A stretch of 64,000 nt of DNA from Endocalyx cinctus (lineage: Eukaryota > Ascomycota > Sordariomycetes > Amphisphaeriales > Apiosporaceae). Positions 12,406 to 24,826 of this stretch are shown piece by piece; position 1 is the stretch's first letter, and each line of letters starts with the position of its first letter. The position numbers and the translations under genes are program-made. Location of the stretch: positions 1,618,556 to 1,682,555 of the forward strand of contig BCKC01000010.1 in NCBI GenBank assembly GCA_001600455.1. The letters are read 5' to 3'. The notes beneath the pieces are model-generated. The model saw only the letters and a list, made by a program, of their open reading frames with translations. It did not search any database and had not been told where the DNA came from.

Positions 12406-13722
12406 GTTTCGTATCTATAGATTTTTTGGTTTTTCTTTTTTTTCTTCTTTTCTTGTCTTTCTTCCTCCAGTATTAGTATTTTATTTTTTTGTGTATCGCC
12501 TTCCAAAGAAGGGGGCAGGCCTTCCTCATTCCGACCTGGATGGATGGACTGGGTGGACGGACTGTATTACTACGTACTTTTCATAAGGCATGATGTGATA
12601 TGGCATGGTACGGCGTTGTTTTTGGAGACAGACAGTTTTCTTACTTGTCTTTTCTCTTGGTCAAATAGATGATGGGTACCGGTCTCGTTGGGGGAAGAAA
12701 CCTCGACGTTATCTAGTGCATCATCGGGGTGTATTTATTTAATAATTACGATGGCCAGTCAACAGTACTGATGCCAACTAGACATAAATGGATTGACAAT
12801 GTTGTTCATGACATGCTCTTCGGCATTTTAAAGTTCTCGGAGTAGCGCTATATCCCCTCAAAGGCTGGCTGAGAAGAGGATGGAGTACCTATATCCACTG
12901 GTAATCCCTTATGACACCCTCTCAACGTCAATTTCCTCTCTTTCATTAGATTCAGCGTGACGAATCTGCTAGAGGAACATTCATCCATCAGACAACTAGA
13001 CCCGTCGTGGTGAACTCGTCCCTCCCAAGCGATTTACTTACCTCGAAAGCTCCTAGATGGCTTCTACCGCGTGACTCTCAACTTTTACTTTGACCGCTAC
13101 TCGAGGAGGCACTCGTTGCGAAGATTAACACTATGATATATAGCATCCTTGTATGTACGTATAAATAAGTTATCGTACGGTAATTATTCTCTTTGAGCAC
13201 TTCTCACTCGAAAAGAGGAGGAAAGTCAAGACTTGTTTACTGGGCTTCCATAGAACTCTTTAGAGACAGTGACTTGAGATATGCCTCAAAATGTACAATA
13301 GGATGCTTTCAGAACTAAAGATAGATTTAAAAGACGGGAGATGTGCTTCACGGACTGGAGGATCAAGCTTTGAAAGCCACATACTGAGAACGGATGCATA
13401 GAGGCTTTGAAATAAAATATCGTTCCTAAGCGACCTATCATCTACATTGTATATAGCACTTTCATAGTATTTCTTATACTACCATTTATCTATTATGAAG
13501 GCGATTGTATTACGTTCGAGCTAAACGTGAATGTTAATTAATCATATATAACATTGTCTAGTAGGTCAATGGTCCAGCGATTCTAGTGAGCAAAATTGAT
13601 TTTTAATCCATTGGAATGCCGCAATCTATAGAAAGCTATGAAGGAACAGCATAAAAAAATCTAACTTACGGTAGCCATAGAATAATGTACAGTGACCTAT
13701 CCTATCCACTAGGAAAGGAAAC
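12406..13722. other. Intergenic, sys1 to flavin monooxygenase
   Basis: 1.3 kb between convergent genes. AT-rich, with no coding frame or recognisable RNA gene. Confidence 0.6.
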
Positions 13723-15775
13723 CTAGCTAGCAGGAGGAACTTGCAGGAACCCCTCGAAGTAGCCATTAAACCACTGCGCCGCCGCCTCGCCTGAACCAGC
13801 TACTCCGGCGTCCCATCTCTTAATCGATCCCACGTATCCGTCGGGACGTAGGTTGAGGATAACTACTTCGTTAGCGGCCATGGGTCCGATCCATTTATCG
13901 CTGCATCGCATTCCCCTCGTGTCCATGTTGGGTACGTCGTCGAGGTATACAGTCCATTGGCTTTGGGCGAATAAGGATGGCAATGTCGCGAGCTCAAATT
14001 TGTCCTTGGGAGTAGAGGCTTGATAGAGAATATCTTGATTAGTGGTAGCTCTTTAGGATCACTATTTTTTTTTTTTTTAGAAAAACTTACTGATCAGAGA
14101 GAATGTAATTAAGGGGCTGACGGTATCGTATCTTTCCGGTCGCATGAACTGATCATTTGGTCGCACGGGCTTAGGTTTAACGCGATAGGACTCTCTAGCA
14201 GCGGCAGATAGCTTTGATATCGTCGATGATTCGGCGGTAACGGCCGCACTGAACGCGCTCAAAAAGCTCGACTCCTCAGGACCGACAATATTCTGAGCGA
14301 AGACGTACGTGCGAAACTGGCCCAGCATCGGGATGTCGAGGTGGACATCCACTGGATTGGCGTCGATATAGCGGGTCGCTTTGGCAGGCGGCGCGGTCAA
14401 GCCCGGCTTGGCTTCTCCTAAGGCATCGCCGTGGCCCTGGTTGAGGATATTCTCGGCGTACTCGACGCCCACGCCGGAGATGAAGCGGGTGTTGATGCGG
14501 AAATTTTCCGCCAGGCTGTCGAGGTCCCCGCCGGCGATCTGGTTGGCGTGCTCGTAGTCGAAATTGATCAGGTCGTTGCCGACCTTCATCCGCTCGGCCT
14601 CGTAGGTCTCGAGCAGGGCGTCCCCGGCCAAGCCGCGCGCGGCCAGGTTCATCTTCCAGCCGATGTTCCACGAGTCGTGCATGCTCGTGTTCAGGCCCTG
14701 GGCGGCCTTGGGGCTGTGGCTGTGGCTCGCGTCCCCGGCGATGAAGGCCCGGAGCTCGGGATCCGAGAACCGAGCGGCGATCCGCTGGGCGACCTGGTAG
14801 TTGCCGAACCATTCCACCGAGCGCCACTCTACCCGATACGGCGCCAGGATGAGCCGGGCCTGCTCCATGACGAACTCTTGGCCCAGGTCTTTGGACGAGG
14901 AGGACGATTTCATCTCGATATAGATACGCGTCATGTTCCGCTCTCTCGGGATAATTAGTACGGAACCATGCTCCTCGGAGAAGACGACCGTCTTGCTCCA
15001 AATGTCCGGAAAGTCCGTGTCTAGCTCGCCATCTAAGACTCCCCAGTACGACTCGTGAGGCATTGCCTGAGCATGCGTATCGGGTATACCTTGGCGTACA
15101 CGAGATCTCGCGCCGTCACAACCGACGATATATTTACTAGACACCTTACTGCCTTCGGAGCCATTTGACCTCGTGGAGCTGATTTGAATAGGGTAGGCGT
15201 TCTTGCCGCTATCTCTACTGAAAGTCGTGAACTTGTGATCTCGCATGACTTCGGTACCGCTTGCCCGAAGATCCTGCACCAAGGTGCCCTCTACCATGCC
15301 TTGGTGGCATAGAAGGATGTAAGGATGTAATATGTCGACGACGGATGCCGGATAATGAACTTCCCTTCCTATACGGCGAATTGGGGTAGTGGTGGAGCCT
15401 CGCCACATGCAAATATCGTATACCTTGACGCCTTGACGCAGAAGCTCGTCTCCGAGACCCAACATCTGAAGGGTCTCGATAGTTTTGGGTTGAATGCCAT
15501 CTGCGCGACCTACCGTAGTCTGATCTAGTCGCTCATCAAGTATTGCAATTTTCAAACCAAGTCTAGCTAATATGACACTGGGAACGGAAGTTAGGAATCA
15601 ATACGGGAGCAGCATAAAAAGGGGGTATGTAAACATTTCGGATTGCCACGAAAGTATGAGCGAATACTACTTACGCTAAAGTCAGGCCGGCTGGACCGGC
15701 TCCGATAACGCTAATATCATATTCTCCGGTTTCCCCGGTACTGTGCCCGTTGGCTTGGGACGTATGAAGGGTCAT
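13723..15775 (-). CDS. FAD-dependent aromatic monooxygenase, phenol 2-monooxygenase-like
   Basis: Group A flavoprotein hydroxylase that would add one oxygen to a phenolic ring using NADPH and O2. Exons are 15775-15675, 15577-14091 and 14033-13723, giving 632 aa, the usual size for phenol-hydroxylase-like proteins with a C-terminal thioredoxin-fold domain. FAD/NADPH motifs: GAGPAG at 25-30 (dinucleotide fold), GRADG-QP-TIE, the DG motif in GCDGARSRVR near 188, and the GD motif in IAGDASHSHSP-AAQGLN near 315. The last exon matches the C-terminal domain, with a DMR/RPDGYVG-like end. It is divergently transcribed from a C2H2 transcription factor across an 864-bp spacer, so it is the most likely direct target of that regulator. 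Natural substrate unknown. Confidence 0.9.
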
Positions 15776-16639
15776 ATTGAATATGGCGTTTTTGATTGGA
15801 CTTTACACTAAATTATTGGGATAGGATTGTTTTTTAGTTACTCAAGAAGGAATGTCAAAATGTTCTTCACCCTACTAAAGTCTCCGGTGATTTGAATCTA
15901 CTATTCCGGATCATTATTGTTTCTTATGAACTGTTCTCCTACCCCTGCGCCTGTGATACTAGAAGAGATGATCATTGAAATGGTACGACATTAATGACGA
16001 GAGCCACATCGATTTGAAATGAACTTCATCAATATTGAAGGTTGGGCAGAAGCTACCCCCACTTCTGATTATAAGCCATTGTGCGACTCGCACAACACCA
16101 GAGCTGAAGAGACGCAGCTGTTGGACTTGGTAAGACAATACTTGTATACGAACTGTTACCGCTTATCTACTAAAGTACCTAGGTATTTACTTAGTAATTA
16201 TAAGGTTTTATACTATACCTATTAAGTAAATTATTCGCTAAATACCGCCTATCAGGTCGAACTAGTTTACTTTTTAAGTACTATATTTTTGTACTATGCC
16301 TCTATAAATACAGTAGATAAATAGCATCTGTTATCGGCGGGGCTCCTCGGAACACCGCCGATTCTGCCCCTAATCACCATGATTGGGCCATACGCGCGCT
16401 GTAACTTTACTATAGAGAACGGTACACCCCCCCCATTCAGCCATCCTCCACTTTCGATCTCTATCTGTCTCGTTTATGCTTCACGAAAAGAACTACTATT
16501 CAAACGCCAGAGAAAGAAAGAAAGCGTATACGTTTTATGTATGAGTAGGGAAGATTTACCGGAATAGACCGCCATTTTTCTTAGGTAATTCCCACATCAG
16601 AGTTCTGCTAAAAGGTAGGCCGGTACCAAGAAATTGGTT
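15776..16639. promoter_or_regulatory. Shared divergent promoter, monooxygenase / transcription factor
   Basis: 864 bases between two opposite start codons. The middle (about 16130-16330) is strongly TA-rich, with recurring CTAGGTA and TTAAGTA words. No gene is supported. Regulation of both genes from here is inferred from the arrangement only. Confidence 0.45.
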
Positions 16640-19600
16640 ATGAATGTCACTATCGACCAAGACTCTTCCTCCGTCAGCAATAATGGAGGCCAGGGTGATC
16701 AGAATCCACCATCTGGGCAGACAAAGAAATTTATCTGCACGTACCCAGGATGTAATAAGGGGTTTACCCGTGCTGAGCATATGAATCGGCACGCTTTAAA
16801 CCATACCCCCGGAGAATATACTTGTGCTCAATGCCGTGCCCATTTTAAGCGACCAGACCTGCTTAGTAAGTATCGTCCCTTACTGTTCACAGCTTTCGAA
16901 GCGACCTCTTTCCTGCAAGTCATAATATTTAATGTTACGCTACCTCAGCCTTTACGTCGGCGCCGTTCGTACTGACTGTAAGTGCAGAGCGTCATCTCAA
17001 ACGCCATCGCCAGAAGGAGTTAGAGGCGGGCACCCCAGGAGGTGCCGTATTGAATACCAGGAAACGTTCTTGGAAGACGTTGAGCGGTGAGGTGGTTGAG
17101 ACTCGGCCGTATACGCCGAGCCGGGCAAAGCAGATCAACTCCACTCAAGATCATACCCAATCTCACTCAAGCTTGTCTCCCGGATCCGATTCTAGCGGCC
17201 GTGGTCGACCAAATCCCCAAATTCTTTCACAGCAACCTGGAACCGGTGGTGACGGCCTGGAATTCTCGCTCCCTGAGGTAGAGCCCCGATTCGATCAGGA
17301 CTTCTCACTTACAGATAACCATACGCATGCTGGCCTGACGAATGAGGCCAACTACGAAAGCAATCAAAATAGCGATCTCACAGACCCGAACTTAACCAAT
17401 CATTTGGATGTTGCTTACTATGACTTCGAAAATGTGCAGTACGATCAAATTTTTCAGCCCGATACAGCCAGCTCGTTTAATATGCCTTACACCACCGCTG
17501 TAGACTACGACTGGCTGTTTAACAACACGGGTCAATCTTCGACCGAGGCCTTCGCCCACGGGGATACGGGTGCTGAGGCCCCGCAGGCGAATATAGTAGC
17601 TGATGGATTCAGCCAAGATCAGAGAGAAACAGAACCACAGGTGCAGTTTGGGATTTCTCCTGAATCTTTAGACCACCTAGAGCATTGGGGGGAGCCTATT
17701 AACTCTGCCATGGGCGACGTGAGACCTTCCTCGCAACCCGAAACGTCGAGAGGACAGTCGTCCTCAGCAAACCCGCGGGATCATTTCCCAGAAACAAGTC
17801 TGCGAAGCCCCATTTCGGAGGAGGCGCAAGATAAAGCGCCATCTCCCCAACGAGTAGATACCTTTTCCACGCACATCCTTCCACCAGAACCGGAGAGTCC
17901 GCTGTCCACGTTAACACGGCCACCCAAAGTTCCCAATATCGGATACGAAACAAGGGAGAAACTATTAACCGTTATCGAATCAGCAAACCCATGTATTTCA
18001 AATATTCGAGAGCACCCCCTTTTATCGACCATATACCTCGCTTCCTACTTAGAATTATACTTCGTCCACTTCAATACGGCGTATCCACTCCTACACTTGG
18101 CAACCTTTGATCCTAACACCGCCGAACCACTACTTCTTCTTTCCATATTATTGCTCGGGGCGACGTACTCGGGCAAAGATTCGCATCAAGTAGCCGTTTG
18201 TATTCACGATGTCATCCGCCCGAGAATTTTTGCTCATGCCGGATTCTCGGCTAGGCCTCAGCTTTGGACGCTGCAGACTGTATTGCTCGTAGAATGTTTT
18301 GGTAAATCCAGAGCGGGCCAGCAGCAACATGATATGAGCCATCTTTTCCACGGCCTTTTGATTAACTTGATCCGACGATCGGATTGTCAGTCTGTACAGC
18401 CGACCGGCCCCTCCACTGATGAACATGACCACGGCGACATACAAGAAGCTTGGGTAAAATGGGCCGAAGCAGAACAGAAAAAGAGGTTAGTCTTAAGTAC
18501 CCCCATATCTAGCTCTCCCGACATTTATACTTACGCCACTTTAGACTTGCTTTACTTTGTTTCTTGTGGGACACTCAACACGCCGTATTATTTAGCCAGA
18601 GTCTATGTATGTCAGCTTTTGAGCTTCGCGTAACGCTACCTTGCAGCCAATCAATATGGGAAGCATCCGACGCTCGAACCTGGGCCGCGAAGTGGCAATC
18701 TTCCGGCTCCCGAGATGACAAGACTTCTTTCTTAGCCGCTCTTAAATCCTACCTCACTCAAGGACTTCCGCGCCCTATCAAGCTGAGTGCCTTATCGCGT
18801 GTTCTCTTACTCCATGGGTTGATGTCCATAGCCTGGGATATGCAACGGCGGGAGCAGACATCCCTCGGGGTAGTTACGGGATCAAACGTGAGAAGCACGT
18901 GGCGAAAACTGCTCAGTACAGCGTACGATACTTGGAAGGCCGATTTTGACGCCCATTGGATGGCCGTGAATACGCACGGGTACGAATCGAGAGATCATCA
19001 ACGACACACGGCCGACAGTCAAGAGCTCAGAACGTTCGCATCCGCTTACAACGCCGTCTACCACTCGGCCAAAGCCCTCCTCAACATGGACTTTCTAGAT
19101 ATCCAAATTTACGCGGGCGCCCGGCATATCCTCGGGCGTCCGGTACGGCAGAAGGACTACGTGCGGTCGAGCCAGATCGTCAAGCGGTGGGCGGCAAACG
19201 CATCGTCTTCGTCGTCGTCGAGCTCGAACTCGGCCGCGGGCGACGCGTCGGGCGTCGTCGCGGCTTGGCACGCGGCCCAGCTCCTCCTCGACACGACGGT
19301 CAACGTGCGGGAGTCGGAGGTCATGATGCTCTTCCACGTCCCGTGGTGCCTCTACCTCGCGACCCTCACGTGCTGGGCGATCTACCACGCGCGCCCGAAC
19401 CGCAAGGCGACCGCCGAGGACGCCCGCGAAGACGACGACGACGACGATATAGTGTGGGATCCGGACGGCGACGCGAAGCTGCTGATCATGAGCGTGGCGG
19501 GCGCCGAGTCGTACGAGGCGATGATGGCGCACGGCCGGCGGGGCACGACGGCGCTGGTTTGGGTCATGGCGAATATGCTGACTAAAGTGCGATGGGGTAT

Positions 19601-19676
19601 CGTTAGGTCGGCGGTCGTGGTTTTGAGGGGGTTGGTGCCTCAGCGGCTGATTAATCAGTACGAGGAGCCGCTCTGA
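16640..19676 (+). CDS. C2H2 zinc-finger / fungal-specific transcription factor
   Basis: DNA-binding regulator, likely pathway-specific for the surrounding cluster. Exons are 16640-16865, 16988-18485 and 18545-19676, giving 951 aa. The ATG at 16640 is chosen over a non-ATG codon six bases earlier. Two C2H2 fingers lie near the N-terminus: C-x4-C-x12-H-x3-H from about residue 33, and C-x2-C-x12-H-x3-H, whose helix is split by intron 1. A long acidic/Ser-rich linker follows. The fungal_trans middle homology region then begins near residue 350 and continues through WVKWAEAEQKKR and LCFLWDTQHAVLF, which span intron 2. A poly-Ser tract and a run of Asp lie in the C-terminal third, where GC content rises sharply. 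Regulator family is secure; targets are inferred. Confidence 0.9.
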
Positions 19677-20941
19677 GTGTCGAGCAATCGCGCTTGATGG
19701 GATGAGCACCTCGCTACATACGTATTATGGATTTTTTGTCTTTTTCATTTTTTGAATTATGCCTTCGATTATCGAGGGTTCTGGCTAGGGAAAATAAACC
19801 AATGACTTCACGAGTATGATTATAATGTTTGGGAGGGGAAAATTAGGACATTATTCACGGCATCAAAGCGTCATAAATGGCGCGAGGATATGATTTTCAG
19901 TCGCTTCATAACTGGTGAATACGATAGGTAGAATATGCTATTATTACTATTTCTATACGCATCATCCGTTCCAATTCTACTTCCCTATCGCTCACCTAGG
20001 GCAAGTTGAAGAGCACTTCTTGTTCCTTATGAATAGATTTAACCTTAGACCTCTTCGACTCGAGGGTTATGCTCTAGGGATATGCGTGTATAACATTCAG
20101 ACACCCCGCCCATCAGGTTCTTGTAATATTAGACTAATCACGACAGAGTTGGGATTAAGCATTGTGTAGTTCATAGGACGTTGTGACTGGAGCGAGAACA
20201 AGAAAAGGAGGGGGTCAGGGGGTGTAGCTGATAACTAAGGAGTGGAGAAGATAGTCTGATTGTTTCCATGACACACTTGCGGGCTTGGTGGTGGGCTTGG
20301 GCAAGGATAGCTGATGTTAACATATTCCCGATTCTCCACGAAGTTATCATGAACTTTGAGGCTTTCTAAGGTTCCCTATCAGCAACTGTTCGTAATGTCA
20401 TAAATTTGGAACGTTAAGTTAGCAATGATAATTATTGTCTTATCAGTGTTTTAGGTTAGATTTACGATCCACAGATTTACCTGCCTGAATACCTTGGTGT
20501 TTACCTCACGTATGATATGATGAGCCCCTATACAATATATTTTGATACGATGGGAAAGAAGGGTGGGGTAATATCTAGCTCCCCATTCCTTTCTTTTCCT
20601 ATCTGGCCCTCGGGCCAACTTTATAGTTCTTACAACCCGCGACAGCAAGGCTGATAGCGGATAACCCATCTCCTTTGGCTAGCTATATACGCATACATCA
20701 ATCCCTAAAATTAGTTGAGTTTTGATGTTGGAGAATATGTGATATGTAAACTGTTTCGAAGTTTGATTTTGGTCAACTAGCAAACCAAGGACTACGAAGA
20801 CGCTTAAGTGTGGATTTTAAGGTTGATATAATCACCACAGGACTGTAAAATTACTCGGTTTCTTTTTTTATAATCGATATCTATTTAATCGCTTCAAGTC
20901 ATAACTATCATATCACCGATAGAGACCATCATAAACGAAAG
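19677..20941. other. Intergenic, transcription factor to 2OG oxygenase
   Basis: Tandem-gene spacer of 1.3 kb. AT-rich. AATAAA at 19793-19798 may be the polyadenylation signal of the transcription factor gene. The short frame at 19915-20169 has no family features. Confidence 0.55.
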
Positions 20942-22200
20942 ATGGCAACCGGCGAGATCCCCATCATCGATTTCTCGGGTCAGCCAGCTCCCATCCCTGT
21001 CTCCCCTCTCCCCTGCTTCCAGGCACTAACTTTCTGAAATCCTTACCTTATTTATTAACACGTCATTCTCTCATAGGTTTCTATTCGGATGACCCCTCTA
21101 TCAAAAAGAACGTGGTAGACCAGATCCGCGATAGTTGCACGTACAATGGGTTCTTCCAGATCACGAACCACGCCGTGCCCCTCGCGGAGCAGAAGGCGGT
21201 CATGAACGCGGCCAAGAAATTCTTCTCTATGCCCCAAGAGGCGAAAAATAGCGTGGCAAAAGAAAACAACACGTGGAATCGCGGATACGAGCAGCTACGA
21301 TCGCAGATCCTCGAGGAGGGGACCCAACCCGAGCTGAAGGAAGGGTTTTACATCGGCGCCGATATCCCTAAGAGTCACCCGTACTTCGTCCATAAAAAGC
21401 TCAACAGCGGTCCGAATCAGTGGCCGGTCGCGGGTACGCTCGAAGGCGGTGAGGAGGACCTCCGGAGTTTCAAGGACGGCACTATGCAGTATTATAACTC
21501 GGCGCTCGGGCTTGCGGGTGATATCATGCGCGCCCTAGCCTTGTCGCTTGACCTGGAAGAGAGCTATTTCGAACAGTTCCTCAACGGCGCTGTCGCTACC
21601 ATGAGACTACTTCATTATCCTACCCAGCCTAAGGACGCGGATGAGAAGCTCACGAGAGGGATTGGTGCTCATACAGACTTTGGTGCCATAACAATGCTAC
21701 TACAGGATACAGTGGATGGTTTACAGGTGTGGGATAAGAGAACAGATACGTGGATTGATGTAAGTTCCCCCCCCCCCCCCCCCTCTTTCTTTTCGGTATT
21801 CATAAAATCTATCTATTTGTCTTACCTATTACTAAATCCGCTTAAATTAAAGGTCCCGCCTACGGAGGGCGCTCTAGTCGTAAACCTCGGAAATCTCATG
21901 TCGAGATGGACCAACGACAAATACAAGAGTAACGTGCACCGGGTGATCAACAAGTCCGGAAAGGAGCGGTACTCGATACCAGTTTTCGTTAGCGGGAATC
22001 CAGATTACGTGGTCAACTGCATCCCTACCTGCCAGTCGAGCTCGAATCCCGCCAAATACGGTCCGGTTACCGTCCAGGAGGCCGTATCGTCTGCTTACGC
22101 CGAGTCTTACGGTAGAGCCCAGCTATATAAACAAGGGATGGAGCGGCACGCGATCGGTACGAATAACAATCAGCCGGCTGTGGTCGTTACCGTTGCGTAA
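20942..22200 (+). CDS. Iron/2-oxoglutarate-dependent oxygenase (isopenicillin N synthase-like)
   Basis: Non-haem Fe(II) dioxygenase of the 2OG-FeII_Oxy family, likely hydroxylating or desaturating a small molecule in the cytosol. Exons are 20942-20978 (12 codons plus one base), 21077-21759 and 21853-22200, giving 355 aa. The N-terminal IPIIDFSG opens the DIOX_N domain. Iron ligands are H211 and D213 (GAHTDFGA) and H269 (SNVHRV). The 2OG-binding R-x-S is R279/S281 (RYSIPVF). All catalytic residues are present. Intron 2 starts with a 17-base C run right after the donor. The gene is in tandem with a Dal5-type transporter 670 bases downstream. Plant-like and fungal catabolic members share this architecture, so the substrate cannot be inferred. 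Confidence 0.92.
21767..21783. repeat. Homopolymer C17 in an intron
   Basis: Uninterrupted run of 17 C immediately downstream of the donor of the second intron of the 2OG oxygenase gene. A likely site of length error or polymorphism. Confidence 0.9.
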
Positions 22201-22871
22201 TTTCTTTCGGTTCTGTATCTCAACTTTACTGTCCAAGGCGCACAGCCGGGTAAGCGGCATGATTCCATCCACTTCTTCATGGGGAATGATTATAACAATG
22301 CCTCCAATCTCATGTCAAAACATATTATTATTGGTATAGGTATTCAGCGTCGATTATTATTACGGCGTGAAATTATTAATTGACACGATAATGACTATCA
22401 AGTTCCATGTTAGACCCACTACTCACCCCACCTTTGAACTGGTTGTAGGATAGTTATATGCACACTACTACGTCTCCATCTGACCGTGCTATCTCGGTAT
22501 TGAACTCTGCATAGTATGAAATCTGGGGATTGCTTGTTGCCGCGTAAATTATGATATGTAGTGTTATAAACTTGGTTACAATATACTAGATAAAGCCGGA
22601 AATTCATCTCCGTTCTTCCTGGGCCATGTAGGTTTTCTGTACCTTATCGTGTTGATCGGGTAGAATCGGCTATGGAGCTATCGGAACAAGGAATACTTAC
22701 GTACATACGTGTAGATAAGTAGGAGATTAGATAGAAATGTCCTATGTAAATACGTCTTACAGCTACGTTCGTGCCATTGTCAGGATACCTCGCCATGTTT
22801 ATGTCTTGAACATTATTTCCTTTGAGGCTTCTTCCTTCGCTGTCAATTTCCCTGGTGAGAAGAAGAAGACG
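22201..22871. other. Intergenic, 2OG oxygenase to MFS transporter
   Basis: Tandem spacer of about 670 bases, AT-rich. An in-frame upstream ATG at 22737 would extend the transporter by 45 residues, but that extension looks non-coding. Confidence 0.5.
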
Positions 22872-24473
22872 ATGAATGAATCACCTAGTCGTCCGTCCTC
22901 TCGCGACGACGAGAAGAAACAGGATGCTTCCGTTGCGGTCGACGACGATGCATCTGCTACAGCACCTCCGGCGACGGACAGCGGCGTGATTCACATCGAT
23001 GCGGCGGCCGAGAAGCAGCTAGTCCGGAAGATGGACCTCTGGCTTTTGCCTTTTATGGCTCTAATGTACTTCTTCAACTCCGTGGATCGCGTAAGTCATC
23101 ATTCGATACTGCAAAAAAAAAAAAAAAAAAAAAAAATTAAATTGTGCGGCTAAACTAATTGTGAAAATGTCAATTAGAGTAACCTCGGAAACGCGGAAAC
23201 AGACGGATTGAGCACCGATCTGGGATTCGTAGGACAGCAGTATTCTCTGCTAGTCCTACTCTTCTACATCCCGAACGGCACGCTCGATCTGCCCCTAAAC
23301 CTGCTTACGAGCCGGTTTTCGGGAAAAGTGACGCTTCCGACTCTGATGGTCGGCTGGGGCATCATGGCGATCCTGCAACCGGCGGCGACGAACTTCGCGG
23401 GCCTGCTCGTCCTGCGCCTGATCCTCGGCGGGCTCGAAGCCGGCTTTTTCGCCGGCTCCGTCTTCTACTTCACCCTGTTCTACACCCGCGCCGAGCTGGG
23501 TTTTCGGGTTGCCATATTCTTCGGCAGCGCCCTGCTGGCGAGCGCCTTCTCGGGCCTGATCTCGTTCGGCGTTTTCCAGATCCGCCACGCGGCCATAACC
23601 GGCTGGATGCTCCTCTTCCTGATCGAGGGCGGGCTCACCATCATCGTCGGCATCGTCGCCTTCTGGTGGCTGCCGGCGAACGCGCAGACGGCTTGGTTCC
23701 TTAGCGAGGAGGAGAGGCGGGTCGCCGAGCTGAGGCTGCTGCGCGACGGGTCCAAGAACGTGGGCGAGAAGTTCAATATCAAGGAATGCTTCCAGCACTG
23801 GCACTCGTGGAAGTTCGGCGTCTGGTGCATCATCTGCTTCACCTACCCGGTCGCCTTCGCCACGACGGCCAATTTCCTGCCCATCGTCTTGAAGGGGCTT
23901 GGGTTTGGAACGGTGCTCTCGAACTTGCTGACGGTCCCTCCCAACGTGGTCGGCTTTCTGGTTCTACTTGCCGTCACCTGGAGCTCGGATAAGCACCGTG
24001 AAAGAACCTTCCACATCATTTTCAGTCTGACTCTGAGTCTCATCGGATTGATCGTGCTTGCGGCGGTCAACCCACAGAAGCACGTAGGCGTCGCCTACTT
24101 CGCCTGCTTCCTCCTCGCGGCAGGGTCGTACATCCCGAGTTGTCTAGTGCAGAGCTGGCACAACAACAATAACTTGAGCGAGAACTCGCGCGCCGCTACG
24201 ACAGGTCTGATGGTCGGACTTGGAAACTTAGGGGGCATCCTTTCGGCCTCCACTTTCCGCACTACGTACGCCCCCCGGTATGCTCCGACTTTGATTGCCA
24301 CAGCTGCCTCCAATATCATCTGTATCTGCTTCATCCTCGCCTTCGGGCTGTGGATGCGGAGGGAGAACCGACGCAAGGACAAGGCTCAAGGCGTGGTGCT
24401 CAAACCCGAAAATGTTAACACCCGGGAGATCACTCTGGGTGAGGATGACCCTAAATGGCGGTATTTTGTGTAA
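22872..24473 (+). CDS. MFS transporter, Dal5/allantoate permease (anion:cation symporter) family
   Basis: Twelve-helix plasma-membrane permease of the ACS family, which imports organic acids, ureides, vitamins and aromatic acids in fungi. Exons are 22872-23090 and 23178-24473, giving 504 aa. Features: acidic N-terminal cytoplasmic tail; KMDLWLLPFMALMYFFNSVDRSNLGNA across the intron, a hallmark of the family; VGQQYSLLVLLFYIP; R-x-x-LG-x-EAGF in helix 4; YTRAELGFRVAIFFG in the following loop; and the C-terminal NLGGI(L/I)S segment with RRENRRKD. The start at 22872 is preferred to the in-frame ATG at 22737 because the cytoplasmic tail then has normal length. The intron carries a 24-A run. It lies within the oxidoreductase cluster and is a natural candidate for uptake of the cluster substrate. 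Confidence 0.92.
23113..23136. repeat. Homopolymer A24 in an intron
   Basis: Run of 24 A inside the only intron of the Dal5-type transporter gene. Confidence 0.9.
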
Positions 24474-24530
24474 TGCATAGACCAATCCAGACGTCGGACG
24501 TGGATATTAAGCGAATTATCTTTAAATTTT

Positions 24531-24536
24531 AATAAA
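24531..24536 (+). terminator. Candidate polyadenylation signal of the transporter gene
   Basis: AATAAA, 58 bases after the stop codon, in an A/T-rich stretch. Confidence 0.5.
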
Positions 24537-24826
24537 TTTAATGATTTTTTTCAAGACATATTCTTATAGAATTTCATAGACCATTACGAGTGGATTCATT
24601 TAAGACTGCATTAGTGTTTCACTAGATCGCAACAGTATCAGGAGGTGTAGGCCGCGCCGCGACTTACAAGACTCGTTATAATTAATGTAACAGAGAAGAG
24701 GGAAAACGTGTAATAAGTACTTGCAACTTATATTTCTTATATTCGTTTAAAGCTTTTGAACCAGATACGCGAACGCCGTAAACTTCTATAGCATAGTAAT
24801 CCCTACTTATTTACTTCCGTATTTCC

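Noticed and set aside
16634..16639. TTG start two codons before the transcription factor ATG
   Set aside because: A normal ATG at 16640 follows at once, and non-ATG starts are rare in fungi.
22737..22871. 45-residue N-terminal extension of the Dal5-type transporter
   Set aside because: Unlike the acidic tail of the family; the ATG at 22872 gives the normal layout.
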